A program made the position numbers and the translations under genes. From Gemmatimonadaceae bacterium (GTDB lineage Bacteria; Gemmatimonadota; Gemmatimonadetes; Gemmatimonadales; Gemmatimonadaceae): a stretch of 64,000 nucleotides of DNA. The notes below the pieces were generated by a model. It worked only from the letters and a program-made list of their open reading frames with translations, was not told the origin of the DNA and searched no databases. Positions 1-7,730 of this stretch are shown here, one piece after another (the first letter of the stretch is position 1; each line of letters opens with the position of its first letter). The stretch covers positions 1 to 64,000 of the forward strand of contig JAUQWM010000015.1 of the NCBI GenBank assembly GCA_030835125.1, in the 5' to 3' direction.

Positions 1-55
1 CTCCACCGAGCCCCGCGATGCTTTCCTGTATTCACGCACTCGGATCGCCGCATAA
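1..55 (+). CDS. 3' end of a cassette gene (partial)
   Basis: Frame 2 is open from the window edge and ends in a TAA at 53-55 inside the R'' box of the first attC. Several cassettes downstream end the same way, so this is probably the tail of an upstream cassette gene. Only about 17 codons are visible, with no recognisable family. Confidence 0.3.
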   Translation, partial: STEPRDAFLYSRTRIAA

Positions 56-144
56 CAGCGTTTGCTGCTGACAGCCGGGGTTAGTCTGCTCGCTGTCGCT
101 CGCTCTTTGTTGAACCGGCTGCAGCAGAAACTTGTCCGTTAGGC
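50..144 (+). other. attC site 1
   Basis: R'' GCATAAC at 50-56 and R' GTTAGGC at 138-144 flank L-type boxes GTTTGCTGC and GCAGCAGAAAC. 95 bp, well preserved. Confidence 0.88.
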
Positions 145-174
145 TGCTTCACTGGCACTCGGCGTGAACGCACC

Positions 175-612
175 ATGAGCCTTGCCAAGCCAGTCTCCGT
201 GTTCAACGGCGGAAACCACTCTGGAAGGCCGCGGTGCATCGCTGTGTTCAGCCTCGTTGGACTGTTGAGCGCGTGCGGCGAGCTCATGTCACCTCCGTCG
301 GAACTGGTCGCGACCTTCTCGCAGCTCGACGTTGTTGCCATGACGATCGCAGGGGAGCCGGTAGCGCACGCTACGGTCGACTTGGTTGTCCGGGCTCGGG
401 CTGTTCACTGGGCGGTTATCGACTCGGTCCGGGGCGTGACCGATAGCTCCGGACTGTGCCGATACGACAGGGCATCGCAAGTGACGGGGTGGCATCCACT
501 TGCGATCAGGATTCATCCCCGTGATGGCGTTCCGCGCGTAGTTGCCGACTCAGTGTTGTTCGAGCGAGCGCCCAAGCGACGAACGATCGTCGTCGACTTG
601 TCACTACCGTGA
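175..612 (+). CDS. Putative lipoprotein, cassette-encoded
   Basis: A 145-residue protein with a late hydrophobic signal segment ending in a lipobox-like LLSAC around residue 34, so it is probably a lipoprotein. The mature part (residues 50-145) has alternating short hydrophobic strands and an 'AHATVDLVVRA ... GVTDSSGLCRYD' pattern like carboxypeptidase-regulatory or Ig-like folds. No confident family. It lies alone between attC 1 and attC 2, which makes it a one-gene cassette. An internal start could shorten the long N-terminus before the signal. Confidence 0.65.
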   Translation: MSLAKPVSVFNGGNHSGRPRCIAVFSLVGLLSACGELMSPPSELVATFSQLDVVAMTIAGEPVAHATVDLVVRARAVHWAVIDSVRGVTDSSGLCRYDRASQVTGWHPLAIRIHPRDGVPRVVADSVLFERAPKRRTIVVDLSLP

Positions 613-628
613 CACCCGAGCGGACGCA

Positions 629-761
629 GCCTAACAGGCGTTGCTGCGGACAGGCGAAGGTGTGGATTGCCGCTGCGGCCGGCGGTCGTATCTTGTGTCA
701 GGGTGCCGCCGGCCGCAGCGGCTCTATGTGATCGCCTGCAGCAGAACGCTGTCCGTTAGGC
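629..761 (+). other. attC site 2
   Basis: R'' GCCTAAC at 629-635 and R' GTTAGGC at 755-761, 133 bp. It belongs to the long 'type A' family, whose hairpin carries CCGCGGCCGGCGG-like arms and whose L' is GCAGCAGAACG. Confidence 0.93.
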
Positions 762-866
762 AGCAATTCAGGCTTGGGCGAGCGTGGCTTCGGTCGCAAG
801 CCTCGACTGCTGCGCCCGTCTACGAGGCTGGCCGAAGGCGACCCGACCCCGTACGTTGTTGCCATC

Positions 867-1068
867 ATGAAGGTTAGGGATATACTCCGCCTGTTGCGAG
901 ATGACGGCTGGTACCTTGCCCGAACGAAGGGCAGTCATCAACAGTTCAAGCATCCCTCGAAGCCCCGGGCGAGTCACCCTCGCCGGCGCTCCGAATGACG
1001 ATATCGCGCCTGGCACTCTGAATAGCATTCTTAAGCAAGCTGGTTTGAAGCCGCCTTCCGGGGAGTAG
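867..1068 (+). pseudogene. hicA: HicA toxin (mRNA interferase), frameshifted
   Basis: From ATG 867 the protein begins as a typical HicA: a helix with RDILRLLRDDGWYLARTKGSH containing the conserved G-S-H that carries the catalytic His, then QQFKHPSKP. The frame then slips at a CCCC run near 962-966 and stops at 996-998. Removing one C restores the expected C-terminus (GRVTLAGAPNDD, then NSILKQAGLKPP) to a TAG at 1066-1068. HicA cleaves mRNA and is neutralised by HicB, encoded 4 bp downstream. The shift could be a real inactivation or a sequencing error in the homopolymer. Confidence 0.85.
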
Positions 1069-1072
1069 ACGC

Positions 1073-1288
1073 ATGCAGCGCTATCTGATTGTTCTCGAGC
1101 CCACAGCAACCGGATTCTCGGCGTACTCGCCGGACCTGACTGGCTGTGCGGCGACGGGTGCGACGCGTCCCGAAGTCGAGGAGAACATGCGGCAGGCCAT
1201 TGAACTGCATCTGGAGGGCTTGCGTGAAGATGGTGAGCCCGTGCCGTCGGGCCAGACGATCGCAACCTACGTCGAAGTTGCTGCCTAA
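1073..1288 (+). CDS. hicB: HicB antitoxin
   Basis: This 71-residue protein matches the partial RNase H-like fold of HicB: a first strand YLIVLEPTATGFSAYSPDLTGC, then the GATRPEVEENMRQAIELHLEGL helix. HicB binds and inhibits HicA and may repress its own operon, although no C-terminal HTH/RHH domain is visible in this short form. It starts 4 bp after the ancestral hicA stop, so the two form one cassette operon. Its TAA (1286-1288) lies inside the R'' box of attC 3. With hicA frameshifted, it may now be an orphan antitoxin. Confidence 0.92.
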   Translation: MQRYLIVLEPTATGFSAYSPDLTGCAATGATRPEVEENMRQAIELHLEGLREDGEPVPSGQTIATYVEVAA

Positions 1289-1398
1289 CAGGGTTTGCAG
1301 CTGACAACGGAGCTGCGGTACGCGCGGAGGCACTCGCTTCGCTCGTGTCCACCGCGCGATCTATTTGATCCGTTGCAGCTGAAACCTATCCGTTAGCC
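1283..1398 (+). other. attC site 3
   Basis: R'' GCCTAAC at 1283-1289 and R' GTTAGCC at 1392-1398, 116 bp. It is the clearest example of the 'type B' family: L'' GGTTTGCAGCTG, a loop with CGCGCGGAGGCACTCGCTTC, L' CAGCTGAAACC. Confidence 0.93.
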
Positions 1399-1430
1399 GG
1401 ACTTCACTGGCTCCCGACCCGAACAACAAG

Positions 1431-1874
1431 ATGCGTCAGGACGATTCCTCCGAACCCGCGCGTCGACGAGCCCACCTCGAGGCACAAGTGCGTGCGCTCG
1501 AAGTGAAACGCGATCAGCTTCAGGAGCAAATCGCTGCGCGGCGGTTTGTACCGGTCAACCAGGCCGAAGGCGTAACGCACGCCGTCGCTCAGGCTTCCGT
1601 ACTGGTCACGCTCGAGAAGATCTTGAGCGCGGTTCAGCCGACTCTCACCATGGTTGAAAGCGCGCGAGACGATCTGCTGGCCGACCGGGCAGAAGCAATG
1701 CGCGGCAATGATGCCGCCGGTGCTAGCGAGGCGACAAAAGTCATCGAGCAAGTCGAGGCACTCCGGGTCGAATTCACAGGTACCGTAGCGCAACTGGGTG
1801 CTCTCACCAACACTATGCGAGCATCCCTGCACTCCGACGGTGCCAACGCCGCGCAGGAGCCCGACGCCGGCTAA
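1431..1874 (+). CDS. Coiled-coil hypothetical protein, cassette-encoded
   Basis: The 147-residue protein is charged and mostly helical. Residues 10-45 (EPARRRAHLEAQVRALEVKR onwards) form a strong coiled-coil heptad pattern, and a second helical region covers residues 60-130. There is no signal peptide or membrane span, so it is likely cytoplasmic. Family unknown; size and helical layout resemble the cassette gene at 23173. The TAA stop (1872-1874) falls inside the R'' box of attC 4. Confidence 0.7.
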   Translation: MRQDDSSEPARRRAHLEAQVRALEVKRDQLQEQIAARRFVPVNQAEGVTHAVAQASVLVTLEKILSAVQPTLTMVESARDDLLADRAEAMRGNDAAGASEATKVIEQVEALRVEFTGTVAQLGALTNTMRASLHSDGANAAQEPDAG

Positions 1875-1999
1875 CAGACGTTGATGCTGTCAGTCGAGGT
1901 AGGGATGGCCGCCGCGGCCAGCGGTCGTATCTTGAGGAAGGTGCCGCCGTCCGCGGCGGCTCTATTTGATCGCCTGCAGCAGAACGCTATCCGTTATGC
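1869..1999 (+). other. attC site 4
   Basis: R'' GGCTAAC at 1869-1875 and R' GTTATGC at 1993-1999, 131 bp. Type A hairpin with GTCGTATCTTGAGGAAGG in the middle. Confidence 0.9.
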
Positions 2000-2018
2000 C
2001 GCCAATCCTGGAGCCTGT

Positions 2019-2555
2019 GTGAGGACTCGCACTGTGTGCGTCGCGATAGCGCTCCTGCTGCTTCAAGGCGGTGCATCGGAACGTGCCTTCGCGCAGGCGA
2101 GCGAGGACCCGGAAGGTCGCCTCCGCGCGCTTGGTCTCACCCTCCCCTCATCCAATGTCCCGGCGGGCAACTATGTGAGCGCGGTTCGCACGGGCAACCT
2201 CCTCTACCTGGCAACGCACGGGGAATGCGGAACGCCGTTGCGTGGCAAGGTCGGCGCCGGCGTCAGCGTGGATAGTGCTTACGCATCTGCTCGTCGGGTT
2301 GCGCTCTGTATGCTGGGCACCTTGAAGACCGAGCTTGGGGATCTGCGGCGAGTGGTGCGGATCGTCCGTGTCACGGGCATGGTCAACTCGGCCCCCGACT
2401 TCACCGACCAGCCCAAAGTGATCAATGGCTGCTCCGACCTACTGGTCGCGGTGTTTGGCGACAAAGGTCGCCATGCCCGAGGCGTTCTCGGCGTCGCCTC
2501 GATGGCGGATGGACGCACCGTCGGGATCGAAATGATCGTCGAGGTGCGGGACTAG
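2019..2555 (+). CDS. Secreted RidA/YjgF-family protein
   Basis: Starting at GTG 2019 gives a signal peptide (CVAIALLLLQGGAS, cleavage after AFAQA) followed by a complete RidA-like domain of about 150 residues: AGNYVSAVRTGNLLYLATHG, a GVSVDSAYASARRVALCMLG helix, then VVRIVRVTGMVNSAPDF and GVLGVASMADGRTVGIEMI. It resembles the YjgF/UK114 subfamily with chorismate mutase-like trimer topology. The subfamily's enamine deaminase activity is not assured, and a secreted location is unusual. The longer upstream ORF is rejected because it would translate attC 4. Single-gene cassette. Confidence 0.85.
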   Translation: MRTRTVCVAIALLLLQGGASERAFAQASEDPEGRLRALGLTLPSSNVPAGNYVSAVRTGNLLYLATHGECGTPLRGKVGAGVSVDSAYASARRVALCMLGTLKTELGDLRRVVRIVRVTGMVNSAPDFTDQPKVINGCSDLLVAVFGDKGRHARGVLGVASMADGRTVGIEMIVEVRD

Positions 2556-2573
2556 AGGCGCCGCTTCGTTGCG

Positions 2574-2706
2574 GCATAACAGGCGTTGCTGCCGACAGGC
2601 GAAGGCGTGGATTGCCACCGCGGCCGGCGGTCGTGTCTTGCTTCAGGGTGCCGCCGGCCGCGGTGGCTCTATTTGATCGCCTGCAGCTGAACGCTATCCG
2701 TTAGGT
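2574..2706 (+). other. attC site 5
   Basis: R'' GCATAAC at 2574-2580 and R' GTTAGGT at 2700-2706, 133 bp, type A. The best-formed site of the window: arms CCACCGCGGCCGGCGG and CCGCCGGCCGCGGTGG are nearly perfect complements. Confidence 0.95.
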
Positions 2707-2748
2707 ATCAAACGCGTTACTCGTTGTGACCGAGGCCGGATCATTCAC

Positions 2749-3594
2749 GTGCGAACTTCCTTCCCGACGATCTTTGCGCTTGCGCTCTGGACGGGCATCC
2801 TCGTATGCCTGGCCAGCCGCGCCGCCGGTCAGCTCCCGGAGCCCCAGCCCACTGGCAGCCATTGGCTTGTCGCGCGGCCGGAGGAGGTCGTCGGCTGGTT
2901 CACGTTCGACCCCGCAGCTGTCACCGATCGCCTGCCTGAGTATCTGCGCTTCGTCACGGTCGGCGAGCTTGCTAACTCCGGCATTCGATGGGCCGCGGAC
3001 TACCTGGCCCATCAGGAGTCGCACGCGGGGTGGGGCGTGTCCTTCCTTGAAATCGTCCGTGCTGACACCTTCGCGATCGACGGCCGCGAGCCAAACTGGC
3101 CGGAGCGCGGCGCAGTCGCCGTATGGTTTGCCCGCGTTCTTCCTAAAGCCGGAACTCCGGACCTAGGCCCTGGGCTGCCACTGCTCATGCTTGAGTTCTG
3201 GATGCCGGACAGTGCCTACGTCCCCTTCATGCATCAACGCGGTCATTACTCCACTTACGCCGACGTTCGCCTCGCACGCCGCAGGGACCGGTGGGAAGGC
3301 TCGATCAACACCCCGGATTTAGCAGTCCGAATCGAATGCACACCTGGCACCACAGAGTCTGGCGGTCCCAACGCGAGCGGATCCCAGCTCCTCATCCCGC
3401 CGAGAGGATCCGGCCTGACCACCGTTATCTCGATTACTTTTGCCGGTCATCGCGAGCGGACCTGCACGGAGCCATTCTCGTGGACGATCCAAGGCCGGCA
3501 TCCGTTGAGCGCCGCCGTCGCAATTGAGTCGCCCTCGTTTCAGTATGGCTACCGCCTCAGCGGTGATCCCATTTCTCGCGCTCCCCAACCGTGA
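2749..3594 (+). CDS. Secreted hypothetical protein, cassette-encoded
   Basis: This GTG-start protein of 281 residues has a signal peptide (hydrophobic residues 8-24, cleavage after RAAGQ). The mature part is rich in aromatic residues and beta-prone stretches (WAADYLAHQESHAGWGVSFL, AVAVWFARVLPKAG, LLMLEFWMPDSAYVPFMHQR). Two Cys residues (around 196 and 240) could form a disulfide in the periplasm. No family recognised. It is the only gene between attC 5 and attC 6. Confidence 0.75.
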   Translation: MRTSFPTIFALALWTGILVCLASRAAGQLPEPQPTGSHWLVARPEEVVGWFTFDPAAVTDRLPEYLRFVTVGELANSGIRWAADYLAHQESHAGWGVSFLEIVRADTFAIDGREPNWPERGAVAVWFARVLPKAGTPDLGPGLPLLMLEFWMPDSAYVPFMHQRGHYSTYADVRLARRRDRWEGSINTPDLAVRIECTPGTTESGGPNASGSQLLIPPRGSGLTTVISITFAGHRERTCTEPFSWTIQGRHPLSAAVAIESPSFQYGYRLSGDPISRAPQP

Positions 3595-3595
3595 A

Positions 3596-3733
3596 ACCTA
3601 ACGGGAAATTGAGCCAGACAATCGGCGCCAACATTCGCGGGCTCGCATAGACCGCGGTAAGGCAGACGTCACCACGCCAGTAAAGGGACGCGGCTTGTCG
3701 CGCCGCTTGCAGGCTAATTCATGGGCGTTAGAC
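3596..3733 (+). other. attC site 6 (divergent type)
   Basis: R'' ACCTAAC at 3596-3602, L'' AAATTGAGCC, L' GGCTAATT and R' GTTAGAC at 3727-3733, 138 bp. The L boxes pair with one extrahelical G, but the sequence is unrelated to types A and B, so the cassette probably came from a different integron lineage. Confidence 0.82.
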
Positions 3734-3785
3734 CGCCCTTTCACGATCTCGTTGTGTCAACCGGTCAAAGCCGAAGGGAGGAACT

Positions 3786-4685
3786 ATGAATCGCGCGCGC
3801 CTAACGCTTGTGGTCGCCGTGACCCTTATAGCGCAGGGCTGCACGTCGGATTCCGATGAGCCGCCCCAGATCCCGGCAGATGCAGCTCCGGACGTCGTCT
3901 TGCTCGCCAGCGCGAACGGCGCCTTCGAGGCTCCCGACACAATTGACGCGGGTTGGACAACATTCCGATTCGCCAACAACGGCGACGACATTCACTACGC
4001 GCACTTTGTGCAGCTAGCCTCCGGCAAAACCGCGAACGAGGTCATCGCTGCGTATACCGAGGCCATTCGCACATCCGCACCACGCCCCGAATGGATGACG
4101 CGGTTCGGGGGTCCCGGAGGTGCTGTGCCGGGAGGGTCGTCTGCCGTAACACAGTACATGGGGCCCGGCAATTACGTTTTGCTCTGCCCCGTCGAGGATG
4201 GCACAGGGACTCCGCACTTCGCGAAAGGAGAGTTCAGAACTGTCGTTGTCCGCGCGTCAGCCAGTAACACCTCGACGCGGACAGCTCCGTCCGCAACGGC
4301 GACGATCCGGCTATTGGATTACGGGTTCAGCGTTGATAGTCAAATCACGGCCGGTGCGCATACCATTCGCACCAGCAATGCCGGCGTTGAGGGTCACGAC
4401 CTCGTGATCATGAAGCTCGCTTCGGGCATCACTCTTGACGATGTCAGCAGGACAATGAATCCGGAGGCCGCTCGTCGTACGGGCAACGCCGCGAAACCGC
4501 CAGTGCTGTTCGAGAACCTTGGCACTCTAGTCGGCGGCATCGCCGCGATCCACTCGGGGATGGATGTGTTCTTCACCGTTACACTGACGCCCGGCGACTA
4601 CGCCTTACTCTGCATGGCGACTGCTGGGGATGGGCGCTCGCACATTGAACATGGAATGGTTCATTTAATGACCGTGAAGCAATGA
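3786..4685 (+). CDS. Lipoprotein with tandem cupredoxin-like domains
   Basis: A strong Shine-Dalgarno (GGGAGGAAC) precedes ATG 3786. The 299-residue product has a lipobox LIAQGC with Cys19. Two similar halves follow (about 30-155 and 165-299). Each has 'AGWTTFRFANNGDDIHYAHF' or 'AGAHTIRTSNAGVEGHDLVI' near the start and ends in GNYVLLCPVEDG / GDYALLCMATAGDG followed by H..G.. The Cys and His near the end of each half resemble type-1 copper ligands, but I cannot confirm copper binding. Envelope-anchored; single-gene cassette. Confidence 0.8.
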   Translation: MNRARLTLVVAVTLIAQGCTSDSDEPPQIPADAAPDVVLLASANGAFEAPDTIDAGWTTFRFANNGDDIHYAHFVQLASGKTANEVIAAYTEAIRTSAPRPEWMTRFGGPGGAVPGGSSAVTQYMGPGNYVLLCPVEDGTGTPHFAKGEFRTVVVRASASNTSTRTAPSATATIRLLDYGFSVDSQITAGAHTIRTSNAGVEGHDLVIMKLASGITLDDVSRTMNPEAARRTGNAAKPPVLFENLGTLVGGIAAIHSGMDVFFTVTLTPGDYALLCMATAGDGRSHIEHGMVHLMTVKQ

Positions 4686-4697
4686 GATCTCAAGGCG

Positions 4698-4815
4698 GTC
4701 TCACGTGTGTTGCAGCAGACGGCGGACCATGGAAAGCGCGCAGGCGTTCGCTTGCGCTCGCGTCCAGCGCACAGAATGGTTTGATCCGCCGCAGCCTGAA
4801 CGCTATCCGTTAGGC
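4698..4815 (+). other. attC site 7
   Basis: R' GTTAGGC at 4809-4815 and L' GCCTGAACG are intact. The R'' box is weak (GTCTCAC at 4698-4704). The loop GCAGGCGTTCGCTTGCGCTC is type B-like. Confidence 0.8.
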
Positions 4816-4828
4816 ATTCGCCAAGATC

Positions 4829-5302
4829 ATGCTTGGAGGTCTCCGAGTCGCTCTGTGCGGGTTGGCGTTGGCCGCCGGTGCTGGCGCTGACGCCGCCGGT
4901 TAGGGTTGGCCGGCCGCCGATAGCACCGTGATCGCTGGACTACGGCGGTCGGCGCCGTGTCCCTCGAATCCACCGACAAGCTGGTCGCGCCCCGATTCGT
5001 TGCTGCCAAAGTCGTCCCGGTGCCACCTGGTCGTCGCAGCGCTTGCCGCGATGTCCAGCAGCCCGGATTCGCTGATCCGAAATGGCGCCCGGGACGCGGT
5101 GTGCGTAGGTGTTTACGGATTCGCGTTTCCGACCCTACCAGAGGATGGCACCGGACAGGCATACTGGACGGTAGAGTTTGTGGGATCGGACGGCAGCGCC
5201 GTGGGAGCGTACATTGACCGAGCGACTGGAGCAGCGCGACCGGCCCGATTCCCGAATGAGTTCGGAGTGCCCGTCTCGAAGGTCTGTGGCGGCGATGCCT
5301 AA
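4829..5302 (+). pseudogene. Small secreted protein, probably interrupted
   Basis: ATG 4829 opens a good signal peptide (VALCGLALAAGAGA) that ends at a TAG (4901-4903). The same frame reopens and from about residue 75 gives a plausible mature domain (VCVGVYGFAFP, AYWTVEFVGSDGSAVGAYID, then FGVPVSKVC), resembling a PepSY-like strand-helix unit. In between, a different frame looks better coding (VSLESTDKLVAPRFVAAKVV). This fits a gene with an internal stop and compensating frameshifts. The TAA lies in the R'' of attC 8. An intact short ORF from 4928 is the alternative. Confidence 0.42.
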
Positions 5303-5412
5303 CAGGGTTGCAGCTGCAGCCGGAGTTATGGTACGCGCGGAGGCACTCGCTGCGCTCGTGTCCATCGCGCGAGTGTGTTTGATCCGGCGCAGCTGAAACC
5401 TATCCGTCAGCC
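5297..5412 (+). other. attC site 8
   Basis: R'' GCCTAAC at 5297-5303, type B hairpin and L' CAGCTGAAACC, but R' is GTCAGCC (5406-5412). It is the first site with the T-to-C change at the crossover-proximal position. Confidence 0.88.
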
Positions 5413-5736
5413 AGACGAGGAGCGCCTCATCGCTCAGCGACTGGCCCTTCGAGCGACGATTGCCTTCCTCGCGCTGCCGGGCATCGTCGCTTTCGCGTTG
5501 CCGCTCCTCTGGCTGCGACCGGCAGGCGCTGGGTTCACCCGATGTATGTCGGCGTCCTGCTGGTCACGGCCGGTTGGGCGGTGGGCTTTCGGTCCTGGAC
5601 GCTGGCCGGCTACACGGGCGCGCTGCTGATCGCGTTTCACCTGCGCGTGCTGCTCCACGAGGAGCCGTGGCTCGCACGCACGTTCGGCGCCGAGTGGGCC
5701 ACGTACCGCGCGCGCGTTCCACGTTGGCTGCTGTGA
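5413..5736 (+). pseudogene. Isoprenylcysteine methyltransferase-like membrane protein, internally deleted
   Basis: Two frames carry the two ends of one gene. The first (to about 5525) encodes an N-terminal membrane helix (TIAFLALPGIVAFALPLLWL). The second (5530-5736) encodes the C-terminus HPMYVGVLLVTAGWAVGFRS, then LHEEPWLARTFG and YRARVPRWL, typical of the ICMT/PEMT-like methyltransferase family, where the region before NPMYVG and the EEP..L...FG..Y motif bind SAM. The middle, including the RGPYRYVR segment, is missing and the frame shifts at the join. No good start codon is visible. Inactive remnant. Confidence 0.7.
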
Positions 5737-5752
5737 GTGGGCGCCGTGCGAG

Positions 5753-5893
5753 ACCGCTAGCTATCGATGGTTGGTGCAGAAGGCCGTGCTTCGGGAGCGG
5801 GGGCGCGGCCCCCGCTCCATGCCCGAGGCGGACTCGCGGGGGCCGCGCTCCCGCATTCTATTTGAACGGCCACAGCACAACCTGACGTCAGAT
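5753..5893 (+). other. attC site 9 (degenerate)
   Basis: A large GC-rich hairpin (GGGAGCGGGGGCGCGGCCCC paired with GGGGGCCGCGCTCCC) is flanked by GGTTGGTGCAGAAGGCCG and its complement-like GGCCACAGCACAACC. It ends in a GTCAGAT R'-like box at 5887-5893. The R'' box is unclear. Confidence 0.55.
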
Positions 5894-5921
5894 CGCAATC
5901 GAACTCGCCGCGCACGTCCGA

Positions 5922-7514
5922 ATGCTCACAACTGCCAAGCCCCGGGGACACATGACAACGCCGGACAACGGATTGCTAACACGTCCTGCAACGGCGTTGT
6001 CTCGCCGCCAGGCACTCGGACTTCTGGCCGCCGGAGCACTCACTCCCGTCGGTCGCTGGTCGCTTGTTCGGTCGGACACAAGTAGCGCTGGTGACCCGCT
6101 TCACTATCTGAGTCTCCGTGAAGTCGCACGGCTCATTGCGACACGCGAACTCTCGCCGGTGGAGCTCACTCAACACATGCTCGATCGCATCGCGAAGCAC
6201 GATCCGATCCTCGAGAGCTACGCAACGGTCACGCACGATCAAGCGCTGGCCGATGCACGCGCCGCGGAGCGCGAAATCGCCGCCGGCAGATACCGTGGAC
6301 CGCTCCACGGCGTGCCGCTCGCGCTGAAGGATCTCATCTGTACGAAGGGTGTCCGCACCATGGGTGGATCCTTGGTACACAAAGCCTTCGTGCCGAGCTT
6401 CGATGCGACGGTCGCTTCGAAGCTGCGTTCCGCCGGCGCCGTGATGCTCGGGAAGCTGAATCTGACGGAAGCCGCGTCGGCGGGGTACAGTCCAACCTTC
6501 GGTGTGCCACGCAATCCGTGGAATATCGACTATTGGCCCGGTCTCTCATCGAGCGGGTCGGGCGTCGCGACTGCCGCGGGGCTGTGCTTCGGGTCGCTCG
6601 GCACCGATACGGGTGGATCAATCCGGTTTCCATCCGCGGCAAACGGCGTCGTCGGACTCAAGCCGACGTATGGTCGCGTCAGCCGATACGGCGTGCTGCC
6701 GTTCGCCGAGTCGCTTGATCATGTGGGGCCGATGGCGCGCACGGTCGGTGACGTCGCCATCTTGTGTGACGCGATCGCGGGACGCGATCCCAACGATCCG
6801 ACATCAGTGGACGCGCCGCCGCCGACCGCGTTCAGAGATCTTACACAGGACACGCGCGGCGTCCGGATCGGCATCGATCGGAAGTACGCGCTGGATGGTG
6901 TCGACGCCGGCGACGCGGCAGCGCTCGAGGAAGCGCTCCGCGTACTCGCGTCCCATGGCGCGCAGATCGTCGATGTCCGCATGCCCGACCTGTCGGCGTT
7001 GCTCGATACCTGGCGGACGATTGCGACAGCCGAGATGGCGCAATCACAGGCGGCGACATATCCATCGCATGCGTCCGAGTATGGTCCCTACATGCGCGAC
7101 TTTCTCGCGGATGGAGCGCGCGTGACGCCCGCGCACCTCGCTCAGGCCAGGAAGAAGGGCTCGCAACTCAGCGCGCAGTTCGCCGCGATGCTTGACTCTG
7201 TTGACGCGATGGCATGTCCGGCCGGCGGCGCTCCCGCATGGCGCGTGACGCGAGCGATCCAGACAGGCCCGGCCGCCGAGCTTCACCAAGCCTGGGGCGC
7301 GGCCGCGCCGCGCGCGATGGATTTTGCCGCGCCGATGGACCTGGCGGGGACACCGACGATCTGTCTGCCGTCCGGGTTCTCGCCGGGCGGCCTGCCCTAC
7401 AGCATTCAACTTGCCGGCCGCCAGTTGAGTGAACCAATGCTCTGCCGTATCGCCAACACATACGAGCAGGCGACGAGTTGGCACGGACGACATCCCGACC
7501 TGGACACGCTGTAG
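5922..7514 (+). CDS. Amidase (amidase-signature family), Tat-exported
   Basis: A 530-residue amidase-signature hydrolase, which cleaves amide bonds with a Ser-cisSer-Lys triad. The Lys is in LALKDLI (Lys136), the cis-Ser in the SSSG run at 209-211, and the nucleophile Ser233 in GTDTGGSIRFPSA. The N-terminus has a twin-arginine motif SRRQALGLLAAGAL, so export is likely. ATG 5952 (MTTPDNG) is an alternative start. At 1.6 kb it is one of the largest cassettes here. Substrate unknown; it is not assumed to be GatA because no gatB or gatC is nearby. Confidence 0.92.
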   Translation: MLTTAKPRGHMTTPDNGLLTRPATALSRRQALGLLAAGALTPVGRWSLVRSDTSSAGDPLHYLSLREVARLIATRELSPVELTQHMLDRIAKHDPILESYATVTHDQALADARAAEREIAAGRYRGPLHGVPLALKDLICTKGVRTMGGSLVHKAFVPSFDATVASKLRSAGAVMLGKLNLTEAASAGYSPTFGVPRNPWNIDYWPGLSSSGSGVATAAGLCFGSLGTDTGGSIRFPSAANGVVGLKPTYGRVSRYGVLPFAESLDHVGPMARTVGDVAILCDAIAGRDPNDPTSVDAPPPTAFRDLTQDTRGVRIGIDRKYALDGVDAGDAAALEEALRVLASHGAQIVDVRMPDLSALLDTWRTIATAEMAQSQAATYPSHASEYGPYMRDFLADGARVTPAHLAQARKKGSQLSAQFAAMLDSVDAMACPAGGAPAWRVTRAIQTGPAAELHQAWGAAAPRAMDFAAPMDLAGTPTICLPSGFSPGGLPYSIQLAGRQLSEPMLCRIANTYEQATSWHGRHPDLDTL

Positions 7515-7632
7515 CGTCGCAGTGGCATCACGTCCCAGCTCGGCGGCGAAATCCAAGCCGGACAAAGGGCAGATGGTGTCGCGGGACCCGTCACGTCGAG
7601 GTTCGACTCGCCCGCGATCCGACGTGCGCTGC

Positions 7633-7716
7633 ACCTGACAAGGGAGCTATGGATTGCGCCGGGCTCCGCCCGGCGCTCTCATACGATTCCCTTGCAGATG
7701 AGCTCAGGCGTTAGCC
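7633..7716 (+). other. attC site 10
   Basis: R'' ACCTGAC at 7633-7639, L'' GAGCT and L' AGCTC, a short GCGCCGGGC/GCCCGGCGC hairpin and R' GTTAGCC at 7710-7716. 84 bp, distinct from types A and B. Confidence 0.75.
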
Positions 7717-7730
7717 GGACAGGAGACCTT

